The notes: generated from the sequence alone by a model not told the origin. 64,000 nt of DNA from Enoplosus armatus (GCF_043641665.1 NC_092190.1:18778048-18842047), one strand, 5' to 3'. Shown: positions 12,126-24,639, numbered from the stretch's first letter. A program made the numbers and translations.

Positions 12126-13412
12126 CACTTCAGGATTGAAGGTCGCATTGTTGCTACCGAACAGCACTAACTCCCTTGTGTCTAAACATAGTTGAAGCAT
12201 GAAGAATGTTATCTATTCAGACATGTTTCCCTAAGCCCAGTTGAGCTTGAATGAACCTCACCTGGTAGGTGTTTCTCCATAGCAGCCAGGAGCTCTTCAT
12301 CATGCTGTCCCAGGATCATCAGCGCAGAGAGCACCTTGATAACTTCATCGTCACTAAAAGCTTTAAAGACCCGCGATGCTCTGTGACTCAGCCGCAGCAC
12401 CAGGGAAATGGCCTGTGAAACAAATGTCAGTATTAATATCTCTGATAATAGATTCCATAGTGGGAGACAGAGAGACATTCACAGCGTCCCTTAAGAGAGA
12501 GGAAGAGGAGCTGAGGAGTGGCTGCTCTACCTGTCTCTGCTGTAACTTCAACAGGGACTGCAGTATCCCGCTGACTTGACCAGCTTTCAGCCGGTGGACC
12601 AGCCTCAGTGTGTGTCTGTGCAGAGTGGACAGCATGGGTGTCTGCTGCTGCCTGCCAGGGTCGTAACACAGAGCCAGCAGGGAGTAGATTCTGGCAGCCC
12701 CGGCAGGAGAGACGACGTCCTCTTCTACGGCAGCATCTACAGAGTCCAGGACCAGTGTCACCATGGCTGACTGGCGGCCTTCCAGGGCGTACGCCACCTC
12801 GCCCAGGTGGCAGAGCTGTGCCACCCCGATATCCCTGTTGGAGAGGAGCTCCAGGCACTCATCTATCAGTCTGAGGACTAGAGGGCTGTGGGCCTCCAGG
12901 CCAAATTCAACACATGCTCCCAGTAAAGTGGCCAGCCCCTCTGCCCTGTCGTTGCTGGGGAAGTCTGCCAGCCGGGAGCACAGCTCGGGGATCACCTCCC
13001 CTTCAAACAGAGACGGGATGTTGACTAGTGCCGCTGCTCTGCTCTGTGGTTTGCTGTACGGGCTGTATGGAGAGAGGTGCGGGGCTGGTCTTGCGGCTGT
13101 TTTAGGTGGAACGCGTCTACCAAACTGGTGAAAGGTCAGGCCATCGTCTTTTGCCCCAGGCATGGGCGCCGGGGTGGGGAGGGGGGCTGCACTCACCTGC
13201 TGGACGACTGCTGTGTTTACGTGCGTGCCATGGAAAGTACGCGCGCCGGTTACGCACGGCTGTTGCGCAACTACCGTTTTGCTGGCAAAATCCACATTGG
13301 AACATCTTCCCACTGGACTGCACAGAAGAAGACTACGACTTAGAGGAAAACAAGCCGAGGAGTGCTGACAGGCGGCTCTGACAGACGATGAGATACAGGC
13401 GACGGACTTCAT
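9833..13412 (-). CDS. fastkd3: FAST kinase domain-containing protein 3, mitochondrial
   Basis: This is a complete gene of nine coding exons: 13412-12531, 12412-12262, 12084-11897, 11699-11531, 11221-11136, 10985-10814, 10566-10497, 10306-10192 and 9931-9833 (TGA). The 643-residue product is close to human FASTKD3 (about 660). All junctions are GT-AG and keep phase. The N-terminus (MKSVACISSSVRAACQHS) is basic, Ser/Ala-rich and acid-free, as in a mitochondrial presequence. FAST_1 spans roughly residues 390-480 (GRLNYLPQ, YYWGPRLP) and FAST_2 about 500-570 (EICLDEKGYVLPLS). A RAP domain covers about 575-640, and HLLGKEATKRRHL with the GYELVQIPYFEFEKL pattern matches FASTKD3 better than FASTK or FASTKD1/2. 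Family members regulate mitochondrial mRNA processing and translation. The ATG at 13412 was chosen because the upstream in-frame extension begins only with GTG and crosses a likely splice acceptor (13447/13446). Confidence 0.93.
12088..12124 (-). repeat. (TG)18 tract abutting a fastkd3 3' splice site
   Basis: On the minus strand an uninterrupted TG repeat ends three bases before the exon that begins at 12084 (…TGTGTCAG|GGAGG). It occupies the place of the polypyrimidine tract. Confidence 0.95.
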
Positions 13413-13445
13413 TGTTGTCTCAGTGATGTGACAGCGCCTCAGTGT

Positions 13446-13664
13446 CTGAGAACACCGGAGAAAACTCACGGTCAGAGCATTCCCATCCTTCTACACACAG
13501 TGCTGAACTTTGTGAAGTCAACAGACAAGCTGAAGAAAGAGACACACAAGAAACTTTAACAACAGTTACACAAGATAACTGTCACACTTTGGTATGAATG
13601 AAACTTAAATGATATATCTGCGCTAAACCGCTTAACACTGTTTCAGGATTGTAGACGACTTACC
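13446..13664 (-). other. Likely 5' UTR intron of fastkd3
   Basis: The minus strand shows a strong donor (CTGAAG|GTAAGT, last exon base 13664) and a matching acceptor (TTCTCAG|ACACTG, first exon base 13445) that lies 33 nt before the ATG. They would join a non-coding first exon to the first coding exon. This is inferred from splice signals only. Confidence 0.5.
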
Positions 13665-13699
13665 TTCAGCGGTGCAGGAGTCTCATGAAGGGGGGCTGC

Positions 13700-13865
13700 G
13701 ACGTGTTACAGAACTCGCCTTCAGCGTTTGGTAACGTGTTGTGTAAGGTTACATGTGTTTACATGTGCTGCCCCTCTGCGGTCAAACCGCGTACTGCAGG
13801 CCGGCTGCGTAATACGTACTCACGTGCTTTATGATTGGCCGAGCCGCGCAACTCCGGATTGGTGT
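13700..13865 (-). promoter_or_regulatory. Probable fastkd3 promoter with paired CCAAT boxes
   Basis: Upstream of the putative first exon the minus strand carries two CCAAT boxes (13834-13838 and 13858-13862) and a CACGTG E-box (13821-13826), in locally CpG-richer sequence. This fits a TATA-less housekeeping promoter, as expected for a mitochondrial protein gene. No transcription start can be fixed. Confidence 0.5.
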
Positions 13866-14263
13866 GAGTCACAGGGAGGCGTGGAGAGGAAGTGCAGGAA
13901 AGACTGCAATCCAGGTGTGGCCACAGACGAAATTGTCACAGGCCTATCAATAATCAATATCAATAAATGGTTGTTGGTCCAGATTCTATGCTTGTTGTCT
14001 CTTTCTTCTTTCTCTTCGTTTCTCTCTGTTTTTTCCCCAAAAGGCAAGCTGTTCTTTAGAGGGTCTTCCTCCTGAATTAAGGAGCTAGAGTTCCCTGCTG
14101 GAGGATAAACACGTAGTATTTGATGAAGCCATTAGTTACAACTTACAAACCCCTCATGAAGAGTGACTAGTGACCTTTTATCCTCAAATGAAGCTATTCT
14201 TCAAATAATCCTTCAAAACACACTCAAGCCATTCAAAATACACAGAGCCAGGCAGGTGTCATG

Positions 14264-14400
14264 AGAATCAGAATCAGAATGAGCTTTATTGGCATGTATC
14301 TGTACACATACATGTTGCTCTCAATGCTACACAGAATAATTTGCAGGAAGATAAAAGTAGACATACAGCTAAAAACAACAAAGTTGTTAAGTCACACTAA
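14264..14400. repeat. Dispersed fish repeat with AGAATC units and TTTATTGGC motif
   Basis: Tandem AGAATC units run directly into GAGCTTTATTGGCATGTATC. I recognise this arrangement as a very common teleost dispersed repeat. The element class is not certain and the right edge is approximate. Confidence 0.5.
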
Positions 14401-14437
14401 ACATAGTAATATGTACATACAAGTAGGTAAAACAAAT

Positions 14438-14460
14438 TATATATATATATATATATATAT
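14438..14460. repeat. (TA)n microsatellite
   Basis: Pure TA dinucleotides, 23 nt, just right of the AGAATC repeat. Confidence 0.9.
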
Positions 14461-16970
14461 GAACTAGTAACTTGCAAACTTACAGTATGATTAGGTTACA
14501 GGCATTACATTGCTCATTGTCCTTTCAACACTTTTTAATACAGTTGTGTTTGAAACTTTGAGTGCTGCCAGTTAATAGACATACATAAACCACTGTGTGG
14601 CCCATGAATGCAGTGCAAAATGACAGTGAAAGTTATCAGACCATGGAATCTCTAATCTAAATGAGCCTCTTAGGTCAAGGGATGTTGCAATATGTAAATG
14701 GTAGACTGTTTAACCTTATAGTTAAATATGCACAATTTAAGTAATTCGAACGCACAAATAAGTAAATCTTGTACAAAAATCAGTTTTTCTCTGTAAAAAT
14801 AAAACACACTAAAAAGACTGCTTGTTAGCAGCTAAACAGTTTGATTTACCTTAATTTTTCAGTTTATTTAAATTATTCAGATTTTGAATGTTTAGTCACT
14901 TGGATTTGTGATATTTCCCTTAAACTGTGAATCATAATTAAACTACTAGCCATTACTGACTTGAACTTCTTCTTCACCCTTCTCATGGTCTTGTAGGCCG
15001 TGTCTATTAACAGCTTTTAACAATTGCCACCAGATGGTGCTATATACAAACAAACTGACTTGCCTCATAGTTCACATTGCCTCAAGTCACAGTTGAGCTC
15101 AATTTTATCCACATTTAAGTGGGGCACAGGCCGTTAGTGGGTATGTTACAGTAACAGCAGAGAACTGCATTCAGCACGTGTATACCAGTCAGAAAGACCT
15201 CCGTCCAATACAGAGCACAATAATGGAATCACAAAAGTTTCTATCAATCGTCAAACAAATGACCACTTTTTATTCGGTGATACACAGCTTTTGCTGTCTG
15301 AAATCAGTTCAAACGCAAAGTTAGCTTTTCTTTAGCAATGCTTGCAGAACACGTGTTCAGGTTGAAAATCCTTGCATGTTTTTCCTTGTGTTAATTATCA
15401 ACACTGTGTTTGTGTTGATCTGCTTGTAATTACGGTCGCAGTGGATTTATTAAAATGCATCACTCTTTGTGAAATAAAGCCCTCTGTTGTTTGTCAAACA
15501 CAGAGAGATTCCTGAGACATAAAAAGGAAGGATTTTTATGACGAGAATAGATTCTGATATTGGAGTTTAAGAAGGTCAATACCGGAATGTGCTTCTGTTA
15601 GAAAAGCTGTGTGCCTGCGTTGAGTGCTCTGTGTCTGCATGTGTGTGGCTGGTGAGACACAGAGCAGTGTATGAAAGCTGAGCCAAAAGTCATCTGTACC
15701 CCGTATCTCCAAGACAATCTGTGTGTGTGTGTGTCTGTGTGTGTGTTGCCCATCTGGCTGGTTCCCTCGTTATCTCTTTGCAACACCACAAGCCCTCTGG
15801 ACACGAGTTGGACAAAGAAGAAAGAGTAAAAAAGACCTGGAGCTTTAAAATGGTAAGCATGGCATACTAGATAAGATCTGTTATAATAAAGTTACTGTTC
15901 TGCCAGTAATGCTGATGAATCACACCGAATAGTCACATAGTCTGGCTGTGGCTCTGTGTGTGTGTGTTGTGTGAAGTAGTGGAAGAGTGAGTAAAAATTA
16001 TGTCAGCTTTCATCTCGTGATAAAATACACTTGTGTTGCTGGAGTAAATCTTTCAATAAGCAGCATAATTTCTTCAACCGGAGATAAATAAAATAGCTAA
16101 ATCAAATTTCATCATCATAAACCACAGTCTCACTAAGTACCGACTGTATGTTCCAGCTTGTTGTGACAGAAATACACCTCTGAATTTGGATTGCAAAGCA
16201 TTGGACATTTAAAAGCATATTATAAAGACAAAAAGGACTTCCTTGTGCTTGTGAGTGAAACTGGCAAAAGTGTTGGAAACTTACACAATGTTATTAACAC
16301 AGTCGAAACACATGCCAGTACACACATCTATCTATGTACACACAAACACACTGTGTATGGGAATAACATCACACAATGCTTTGGCCAAATCTAATCTAAT
16401 AATCAAAAGTTCAGCGGTGATGTTATCATTACTCACAAATGGATGTGACGCATTGGGAGAACATGTCTACACTGTCCCCGTCTTGCCTAACTTATTGCTG
16501 CTATTGGATTAAAAATAACACAGTCCAAATGGTTAACTAGAGTGGGGAATTGGGAAAGTCTGGTAGTTCATCACAACGATACTCAATAAGTGTTTTCAAA
16601 CTTGACAGAAGATGTTACATTGGCTCTCTTGCCTTATGACACCTGTGTTGTTGAAGCTTAACACTGGTGAACCATGTTAAAGCTTCAGTTCAAATTCTAA
16701 AAAGATCAAAACATCTAATAAATAAAGGAGTTTTTCCACACAGTCAGCATTTCCCGTGTTCCCAGCGGCTCTGATTCTGTTTAAAAAAGGCTTATTAGCT
16801 GCTGAAGGGTTGATGTCATAACCTGTAAAAACACTGAATCTGTAAAGGCCTGGCCACCATCTTGGGCAGATGTTCATATTATTTTGTCCACCCCTACAAA
16901 TTAAAGGGCATCCCCATGAGCATGTCAGTCACCTGCTGGCCAGTTGTTGAAGACGTATTGAAGTAAAAGT

Positions 16971-17667
16971 AGCAATACCACAGTTTAAAAATACTCCATT
17001 ACAATTAGAACTCCTGCATTCAAGACTTTACTCATGTAAAAGTATTATGAAAATGTACTTAAAGTATCAAAAGCAAAATTATTCATGATGAAGCAGAATG
17101 GCCTCTGTCAGTCAGACAGTGGTAACGAGAGGGAGCTAATTTCACTACTTTTTTATACACTGTTGGGTAGTTTAATCTGTTCCAATGCATCCTATTCTAT
17201 TAACTAATAATAGGTTTTGAATCTAAACCTTAAAGGTGCTCCGTGGGCTTTTGTTAACAAAGTTTCTGTTAACATTCAGTATTGCCAGTGACAACTTGAA
17301 TGCAAACGTTCATAACACATTCACAAACAGTTTTCTTTCTCCCTGCCTTTACTGGCGCATTGTCGCATTTCTTGGCGCATTACCGCCACCTGTAGATCAG
17401 CAGAATAGCATGAATCCGTTGGCAGAACGCCCTTGTGTAAATGCACGATAACAAGCAAAACAGGGGCCCACTCTTAAAAAACGTTGCTCCACAGTGCTAC
17501 TTGCAGTCAAAACTTCATAGGGCAACTTTAATCTGCAAAGTAACTAGTTACTGTAGCTGTCAAATAATTTCCATCTGAATGGTAATGAAGTAAAAGTATA
17601 CAGTACATAAAGTAATAGAAATGATCTCAAAGTCGAGTAAAAGTAGTTACTTACGTTCCACCACCGC
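16971..17667. repeat. Dispersed 'AAGTAAAAGTA' fish repeat, interrupted by a MITE
   Basis: The left part begins AAGTAAAAGTAGCAATACCA, and the right part ends with AAGTAGTTACTTACGTTCCACCACC. These are the characteristic ends of a widespread percomorph repeat. Its middle is interrupted at 17230-17531 by a separate element. Confidence 0.6.
17230..17531. mobile_element. Non-autonomous DNA transposon (MITE) flanked by TTAA
   Basis: The roughly 300 bp element begins TTAAAGGTGCTCC and ends GGGCAACTTTAA, so its ends are imperfect inverted repeats bordered by TTAA on both sides. It has no transposase ORF. TTAA target duplication is typical of piggyBac-type transposition; family assignment is inference. 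Confidence 0.6.
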
Positions 17668-18501
17668 TGTGGGGTACAATTCACTATTAACAAAGCAGTG
17701 TGAAGAAAGCTCAAGCACTTTTATGTCGCTAGAATTTATCTTGTAAACTTATCTGGTGAACTAAGAATGTAGAAGTGTTCCAGTCTTATGTTTTGAATTT
17801 GGCCATTTCTTTATAGCTCTGCCTTTAAAGCAATGGAATAATCCTCTGAAAAGAGGTTACAAAAAATGCATTTATAAAAGCAATCAAATAACTTTGCGGA
17901 ACTTGAGGGCACAAACTTGAGGGCCAAGCACAGACACCATGTAGTTATGTGCTTCCTCCTCTACTGTCTGCCTGTGTACAAATATGGTACTACAGGAGGA
18001 GATTCTGTCAGAGATCCCTTGAACAATTCAAATTCCTCTGGCAATCCAAGTGATGTAAGTTAGACCTTATGGAGAACAGATCTGTACCTGGTACTTTAGG
18101 ACCTTAAAGTTTAACTCCTTATCTTCACCTCTTTGTAAAGTTACAATTTATTCTTCCATATAACTTGTCAGCCGGTCGATTCTGTCTGCACGTTGTTATG
18201 AGCCAAATAATGTGTGTCCAATTATGATAGGGTCACTGAGCCAACACTGGGCCAACCCTATGAGAGACAAAAAGCAGGATATATCGGAATCACACCAAAT
18301 TACGTTGCTTTTGTTGACATATTGCAGTCGTTCTCAGTGAGACCCTAGAACAGGGTTTACTTTCATTACTTGCCGTAACAAGACCATCATTTTGCATAAC
18401 CCCAGTTCCTTCCTCTCCGAAAACAGACTTTCTGCTTCTGGACATGTAAAATCATGTGGCAGCGGGAGGTATCAATATTTTATAATACAACCTCTCTCAC
18501 A

Positions 18502-18506
<5 letters not shown>

Positions 18507-18534
<28 letters not shown>
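18507..18534. repeat. (TG)14 microsatellite
   Basis: Uninterrupted TG tract in the fastkd3-wnt6 interval. Confidence 0.95.
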
Positions 18535-19312
18535 CCAGTTATGAAGGAATTTCATGAACATGCCTTTCTCCTGGGAATTCCAAGGAAGACTGTGGTTTGT
18601 TTTTAAAAAGGTTAAGACCGTCATATGTTTCTGATTTAGATCTAATTCAAGTTGTCATATAAAATATTAGCTCCGATGGGATTTCTAATCATTTTTGATC
18701 ATAACCACCCGGGAATGTGTTTTGTGGACTTTACAGTGCGGGCGAGGCATTTTTCTATGGAAACAAAAGGGCGCACGTGTGGCACAGAGAAAGAAAGAAA
18801 GGAAAAAAGAGAAGGAGGGTGAAAGAGAATCACATCCAGAGATAGGTGGTGCATTCTGGCAGACAGTAGGAATCCATTTCACGCCCAGATGAAAGCAGTG
18901 TGAGAGGGGGAATGTGTGTGTAGCCTGTGTATGATAGGTGTGGCAGGACAGGGGTTAGGCCTGTTAGCTTTTCCTAGGTGGAGGAGGGAGGGAGGGAACA
19001 CTTCATAACCCTGACCAATGCTCTTTCAGTCCAATCAGTGACAAGCCCAAGGGAAACCACAAGTTATTGCAACTGGTTGTTTAGTTAGTATTTTTTTAAA
19101 TATATTTTTTTGCTATACAGATAAGCCCTCTCCTACATGATACAGTATGACACAGCATACAGAATAATACATTATTACAGTACAGTATCTAATAGCATTT
19201 TTAGAAAGATCCACTGTGACCTGTGTGACATGAAAGTGGATTGGACGTAGTTATGTTGTGCAGGAGGGTACAGTATCAGGGTACAGATAGTTTAGGTCCT
19301 ATATCCACTGTG

Positions 19313-19765
19313 GTCTTTGGTAAACATGACTAAGGGTCCATGCTAGCAGCTCAGTGAGGATGCACTCAGGCACTTCAGCTATATGCTACAGCTAACATGA
19401 CAACATGCTCACAGTGACAATGCTAACATGCTGATTTTTTAGCATGTATCATGTTTACCAAATAACAAAGTAAAGCTGAGTCTGATAGGAATGTCATTGG
19501 TTTTGTGATTATTTTGTCAAAAACAAAAGTGTTGGACACATTAAAATTTTGACCTGACGATGGCGCAAAAAGGAAATACAGTGAATCACTGAAATCATTA
19601 AAATTCATCCTGAGGGGGACATGATGTGGGAAGCTTCTGGTGGCACAAGGGGAAAAGTCAGGGGATCAGCAAAGTCATCACTGGGATCATGAATGTCTGT
19701 TCAAACTTTCATAGCAATCCACCTGACAGCTGTTGAAATATTTCATTCTGGACCATGCTATGCTT
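19313..19765. mobile_element. Decayed dispersed repeat with hairpin left part
   Basis: The left part contains an exact 14 bp inverted pair, TTTGGTAAACATGA (19316-19329) and its complement (19449-19462), around GCTAACATGC-type words. The right part ends with TTTCATAGCAATCCACCTGA and ATATTTCATTCTGGACC, phrases I recognise from a very abundant percomorph repeat. No coding capacity is seen. Confidence 0.55.
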
Positions 19766-21228
19766 TGAGATCAAGTCCCGTCATGTCACAAGTAAATCTC
19801 TTCCTTTTCCACAAAATATCTTACAGAATAAAAATAATGTTATAAGTTAAATGTAATGACTGAAAAATGCACTGTTGGCAGCTCCCAGTGAAGCTCCTGT
19901 ATCTATCAGGGCGTTCTCCTTCACAACACTGGAGTCCCTACAGATGTATTATACATGCTGGAAGGACATGTCACATATCTCCACTATGAGCTATGTGATT
20001 AAGATGAAACAGTCAGGGAATAAACAACTAAGGGGACTGCAGTTGATCACAAAGCTGTCTAAGGTCAACATGGCGTCATGGGAAGGGAGGGAGGGAGGCT
20101 AGAGACTACACTTGATCCAGAGAACTCTGGTTCTAGCTCCTGAGTTGGCTAGCATTTGCCCTGCTGAAGTGTCTTTGAGCAGGACACTGAATCTCCTGCT
20201 CCGAGAGTTGTGTTGAAACTAACAGACACAGAGGACAGAGAAAAACACTTAGAGGACCACACTGATGTTTTAACCCATTAACCACAACTCGCTTACACGT
20301 TTCTGCCAAAGCAATCTGTACATTTTAGTACAGAACAGGCAGACACCTCAACTCAAAACTGGCATGAAATTGGTAATTTACTATTATTCTTTGTGAAGCT
20401 CACATTGTAATTGCAAACACAGACTATTTTAAAAAATCTATCATTTGGTGCATTTCAGGAAACTCCAACATTTGACAGTTACCAACAGGCTTTTAAGTGA
20501 AATGCTCTTTGCTTTCAGTAGAACGGTGCATACAATATACAATGTCAATGTATTAAAACAGTGAATCTACAAGGCATTTTGAGGAGGTCAGCGCAGCTCA
20601 GTGACTCTGGCCAAGATTGTGGTGGTGAAGTGGAGCTGAACAGAGACAAGAATTTGAACAATACGCATGATGTACAATATGAATCTACTGTATGTGGGCT
20701 GATGGCCATCTGGTTAGGGGCTGTGCAGTGTCTCCTCCCAGCAGGCAACAAAAGCTGTGAGCCAAGACCCCAGGCCCAACACCCTGCCGGACTTTGAAAT
20801 CAGATCTTTATTGTCCATAAAGCCTCAGCCAAGAATGAAGAATCAGCCCTCCCTAACAAAACACACTTATCCAGCAGAGAGAGGGACAAGACGAGAGAGA
20901 AATTGGGGGTGAGTGAAACACAGCCAGTGAAATGGAGAAAGAAATGGGGGAAGAAAGAAAGGGTAAGGTGGTTGGGAGACAAAGCACAGAACAATGGTCA
21001 TGCTCATAACTATGCCACAGTTATTTATAGGTCATTGAGAGATAACTCAATTTTCATAACTTTCTAATTTTGTTGCGGTTGGTCCCAGTTTACATATCAA
21101 GTTCGGCTTTCACTGCTAGAACATCACAGTCTGTTCTGTTTCAGCCACTGCATGCTAATTGTTCACCTTGTTTTGACCACATATGAAGTGAGATATGCAA
21201 GGGCGAGAACCCTATTAAAGGTTAAAGC

Positions 21229-21705
21229 CAGGCTCAGACTTTGAGTTTTGGGCCGATTTATTCCTGATTCACCCCTCACGACAATTGCAGGAGAAATCTT
21301 GTCAGGGACTTTAGTGGATACCGATGTTCGGCCCAGATTATCTAGTAATGTGAGGGGTTTACAGATCCAGTCTAAAACCTCCCGAACTGCTCGCAGACTC
21401 ATTGGGGTCGCCCCGAAAGTTGTCCTACTCAGTGCTTTGAGTGTTATAAGCATGCATTAGTCCCAGAGCAGCTGACTGCTTCTCCCCAACCATTTTCTTA
21501 TCCAGATTCATTTAGCCTTCTGCTTTTGTTTTTTCTCAGCATTACTACAGCACGTTGTTGCACGACGTCAGTCTCCATGTTGTTTTACATCTGCTTCCCC
21601 ATGAGAGAAGAACATCTGTGAAGTTTCTCCTTATGTGTGAGATGCAACCCGATTTCAAAATTGGTTTGGATTTTAAAACTCCTGTTGTCTGACGCAGCCT
21701 TAACA
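21229..21705. mobile_element. Possible degraded non-autonomous DNA transposon
   Basis: The ends are loosely complementary (AGGCTCAGACTTTGAGTTTTGG on the left resembles the reverse complement of the right end near 21690-21705). The GC-richer interior, with CCCGAACTGCTC-like blocks, resembles Harbinger-type fish MITEs. The minus ORF at 21163-21453 is within it and has no recognisable domain. Boundaries are approximate. Confidence 0.3.
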
Positions 21706-22557
21706 TAATTAGGTAGGTTTGAAATAAAGTTAACAAACAAAAGTTTATATATATATGGAGCGGGGATTTGCTTTTAAGAATATTACTTTGTAAGATGGAA
21801 ACTTTTGGAATCAATTCTGCAAAGCAATAGTGAATTAAAGGAGCCTGGACACACCTGGAGGAATAGCAGATACTGCTTACATCACTTCTGAGGACTTGTG
21901 GAAACTAGAAAACAATAGGGTGGATTCAGAGAAGCCTTATCACAAGAACCAGAGGCTGATTTTCCAGCAGACACGAGTTTCCATAAATGAATCATGAGAG
22001 AAGAAAAACAAAGTCTGTTCATCTGAGACCAAAGCTGTGTGGAGAAATCAATGAGCTACTGGTGACAAAACACTAAAAGTATCACATTTGAATTTACTGA
22101 AGACTGCGTGGCGGGGGGAGCAGAGGTATAGACAGAATGAGGCATGTCTCAAAAAGCTGAATTATGTAGTTAGCTGTACAAATATGTTGAATCAAATTAT
22201 CATCATCTCGTTAATACGAAAAATCCTGCAAATCCAATATTGCCATTAAGGTCATATTACCCAACCCTGTATGGAACCCATGGAGTGTGGTATGTTGTAC
22301 AGACCTCTGAGAGAGAGAGATTTGGGGCTAAAATTGAGGAACTGTTTGGCTGTACATTACTAATGTAATTCTGCTGCAAGCCACTGACATCTGGGTATTA
22401 AAGCCAATTCAGGAAAATCCAAACTCTGTACAAATTGCATCTTCTCAATCTACTTTATTTAGCAGGCAGTTCATCTGAGGTTTTATGTTGTAGCTAGCTA
22501 CTATAGCTATTACATTATGGCCTTATAAAGATGTTTTGGCTAACATGTTCGCAAACC

Positions 22558-22785
22558 ATTGCACATCCAGCAGAAACGGAGAAGCATTCATTTGGAGTCA
22601 TGTTCCTGGAGACCCGACGAGTCCAATATTCACTATCCTAGCTCTGTTTTGGTGTACACAATCTACTGAGAAATATATTTAGGTTTTTAGCTTGCTAGAT
22701 GTGTCAGGTTCACATGCTAACTTTGTCCCTCTGCTGTTTGGTGCTGTATGGTTGTGTACAGAGCATTTAACAGAGCTTTGTTGGT
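22558..22785 (+). repeat. Dispersed repeat, copy A
   Basis: Shares many ordered words with the reverse complement of 63290-63505: CACATCCAGCAGA, GTCCAATATTCACT, AGCTCTGTTTTGGT, GCTAACTTTGT and CTGCTGTTTGGT. Two copies in one 64 kb window identify it as a dispersed element. Its class is unknown. Confidence 0.6.
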
Positions 22786-23176
22786 GATAACAGCTGCCTG
22801 CTGCCACTGGAAACAAGTCTGATGACTGTGGAGGGAGTGAACCCAATGAACTGAAAGATGCTACAACTTCATGTTGAGTTAAAGGGAAATGCAGAGTCTG
22901 TGGGTTGATCACTATGAGCGACACATTACACATAGCCATTTGATCCATTGTTAACATAAACGTAATAATTGGCAATCTGTTAATCTTTCTGCTTCTGAAT
23001 TTTTCTGCAACACAATGCATCTGATTTTCAGTCGATGGCCCAGAAGTGTCTGGAAAGCAGCTTCATATCAGTCAAAGTCCATCACTCAAGGTAGCTGAAC
23101 CCAAATGTCAGGATCATGCACACAATTTGTTACCTCCACATGGCCAACTCTGCCTATCTACCAGCGGGAAGCATAT

Positions 23177-23210
23177 TTCATGGTTATAACTTAAAAGGTA
23201 TAACCATGAA
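23177..23210. repeat. Perfect 12 bp inverted repeat
   Basis: TTCATGGTTATA is followed after 10 nt by its exact reverse complement TATAACCATGAA. It could form a short hairpin or cruciform, or bind a dimeric factor. Confidence 0.85.
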
Positions 23211-24247
23211 TATCTTCCCCATCACTACCTTCCACCTGACATGATGTGAATGCTGCATTAGGCATAATCTCTTTGGAATGAAACATAGCTAAAGTTATTA
23301 TGAGGAAACTCTTTCTTCTGAACAAACTCAAACTGAAGGACACCAGATGCGTCTCTGTCAGTTAGGAGACAAAGAAAATATTTTACATCGATAGCCTTTT
23401 TTTGTCGGGGAGAAATGACCATTTTAAAAGACAAGTGCACATGTGGAGGTGTGGAGGTGTACATACTGAAAGTCCAAATCTGAGGCGGTTAAGTGCTCAC
23501 CCTTTTTACTGACCACAGGCAGTTTACTTCTGTCTTCTGTTTTGGGATCAAATTTAAATATCTTAAGTATCTGCTAAAAAAAATGCAAATCTCATCCACT
23601 CACACTGATCATATGGCAAATACATTGTATATATGTCTATATTTACAGGGCTTTAAATGAACATCCACCAACCTGCCAGATGCAGGTAAAATTGAACAGC
23701 GGACACACGTTATCCATGTTTGTAAAAGCTTGACAAGCTGTCAGTCAGAGTTAAAGCATACATGATTTAAATGGACCAAATCAAGAGTTGTTTCAACCTC
23801 TGCAACTGGCATTGACACACAAAATATTTCCACGGCTGAAAAGTTTGGATAAATAAATGAACCTGCCACTTCAGGTCGGACTCCATATTACTCTTTAGAT
23901 GTTCCACTTTGAGTAAAATATAACATTCATTTATTACACTTGAGAAGTTAGTGTCAAATGTAGAAGTCAAGACATAGTCAGCCTTAACTTAGGGGTCATA
24001 GTCAGAGCGTGAAGGCATGCTATTGGCCATAGTTGTGGTTTGTGCACAAGTGAATGGAACCGAGGCCCTCGTGAAAGACAGTGGTACTTGACTGGTTGAG
24101 TTCGCCTTGTGTTACACTTGTGATTGATTGCATCACTGCAGTGGAACGAAGTCGGGTGTCAGGGCTTTTATGGGCGACTACAGTACAGTGGTGTTGAATT
24201 TCAATGGATATGCCCTTGGCCAGATAGGCGATGATACTACCCTGTCT

Positions 24248-24248
<1 letters not shown>

Positions 24249-24282
<34 letters not shown>
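24249..24282. repeat. (CA)17 microsatellite
   Basis: Uninterrupted CA tract, upstream of wnt6. Confidence 0.95.
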
Positions 24283-24283
<1 letters not shown>

Positions 24284-24574
24284 TTAGTAATGCAGAACAG
24301 GCCAAATAATGCCTCCTTCCTTCTTAAACTTATTTTGTGCATGAAAAGGTTGATGTGAAACAACAGTTTGCTTTTTATGTGTAATCTTTTTAATTTTAGC
24401 CCCCCACCCCCAAAAAAAGATATGACAAAGACACCCACCCAGATGGCTTCATACGTGCCAGTCTGTTGGCACAAGTATCAGAAAGGTACAAACGCACCTG
24501 TGCTGACATCACCTCCTTCCGTGATCTCTGATTCTCTGATCTCTCCACCGTAAACACAATGTGTCACAGTCCAC

Positions 24575-24621
24575 TGTGTGTTTGTGTGTGTGTGTGTGCG
24601 TGTGTGTGTGTGTGTGTGTGT
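24575..24621. repeat. Interrupted (TG)n microsatellite
   Basis: TG tract with a few interruptions (TTT, GCG) about 0.8 kb upstream of the wnt6 start codon. Confidence 0.9.
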
Positions 24622-24639
24622 TTACCCCAGTTCTGCTCT

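Noticed and set aside
12483..12531. Alternative fastkd3 first-exon donor at 12482 (GCT|GTGAAT)
   Set aside because: It would also keep phase, but the donor CAG|GTAGAG at 12531 has a better consensus and gives the family-like join LQQRQ-AISLVLRLSHRA.
12433..12858. 141-residue minus ORF overlapping fastkd3
   Set aside because: A different frame of the GC-rich first coding exon of fastkd3, Pro/Arg/Gly-rich without domains; the fastkd3 frame splices correctly.
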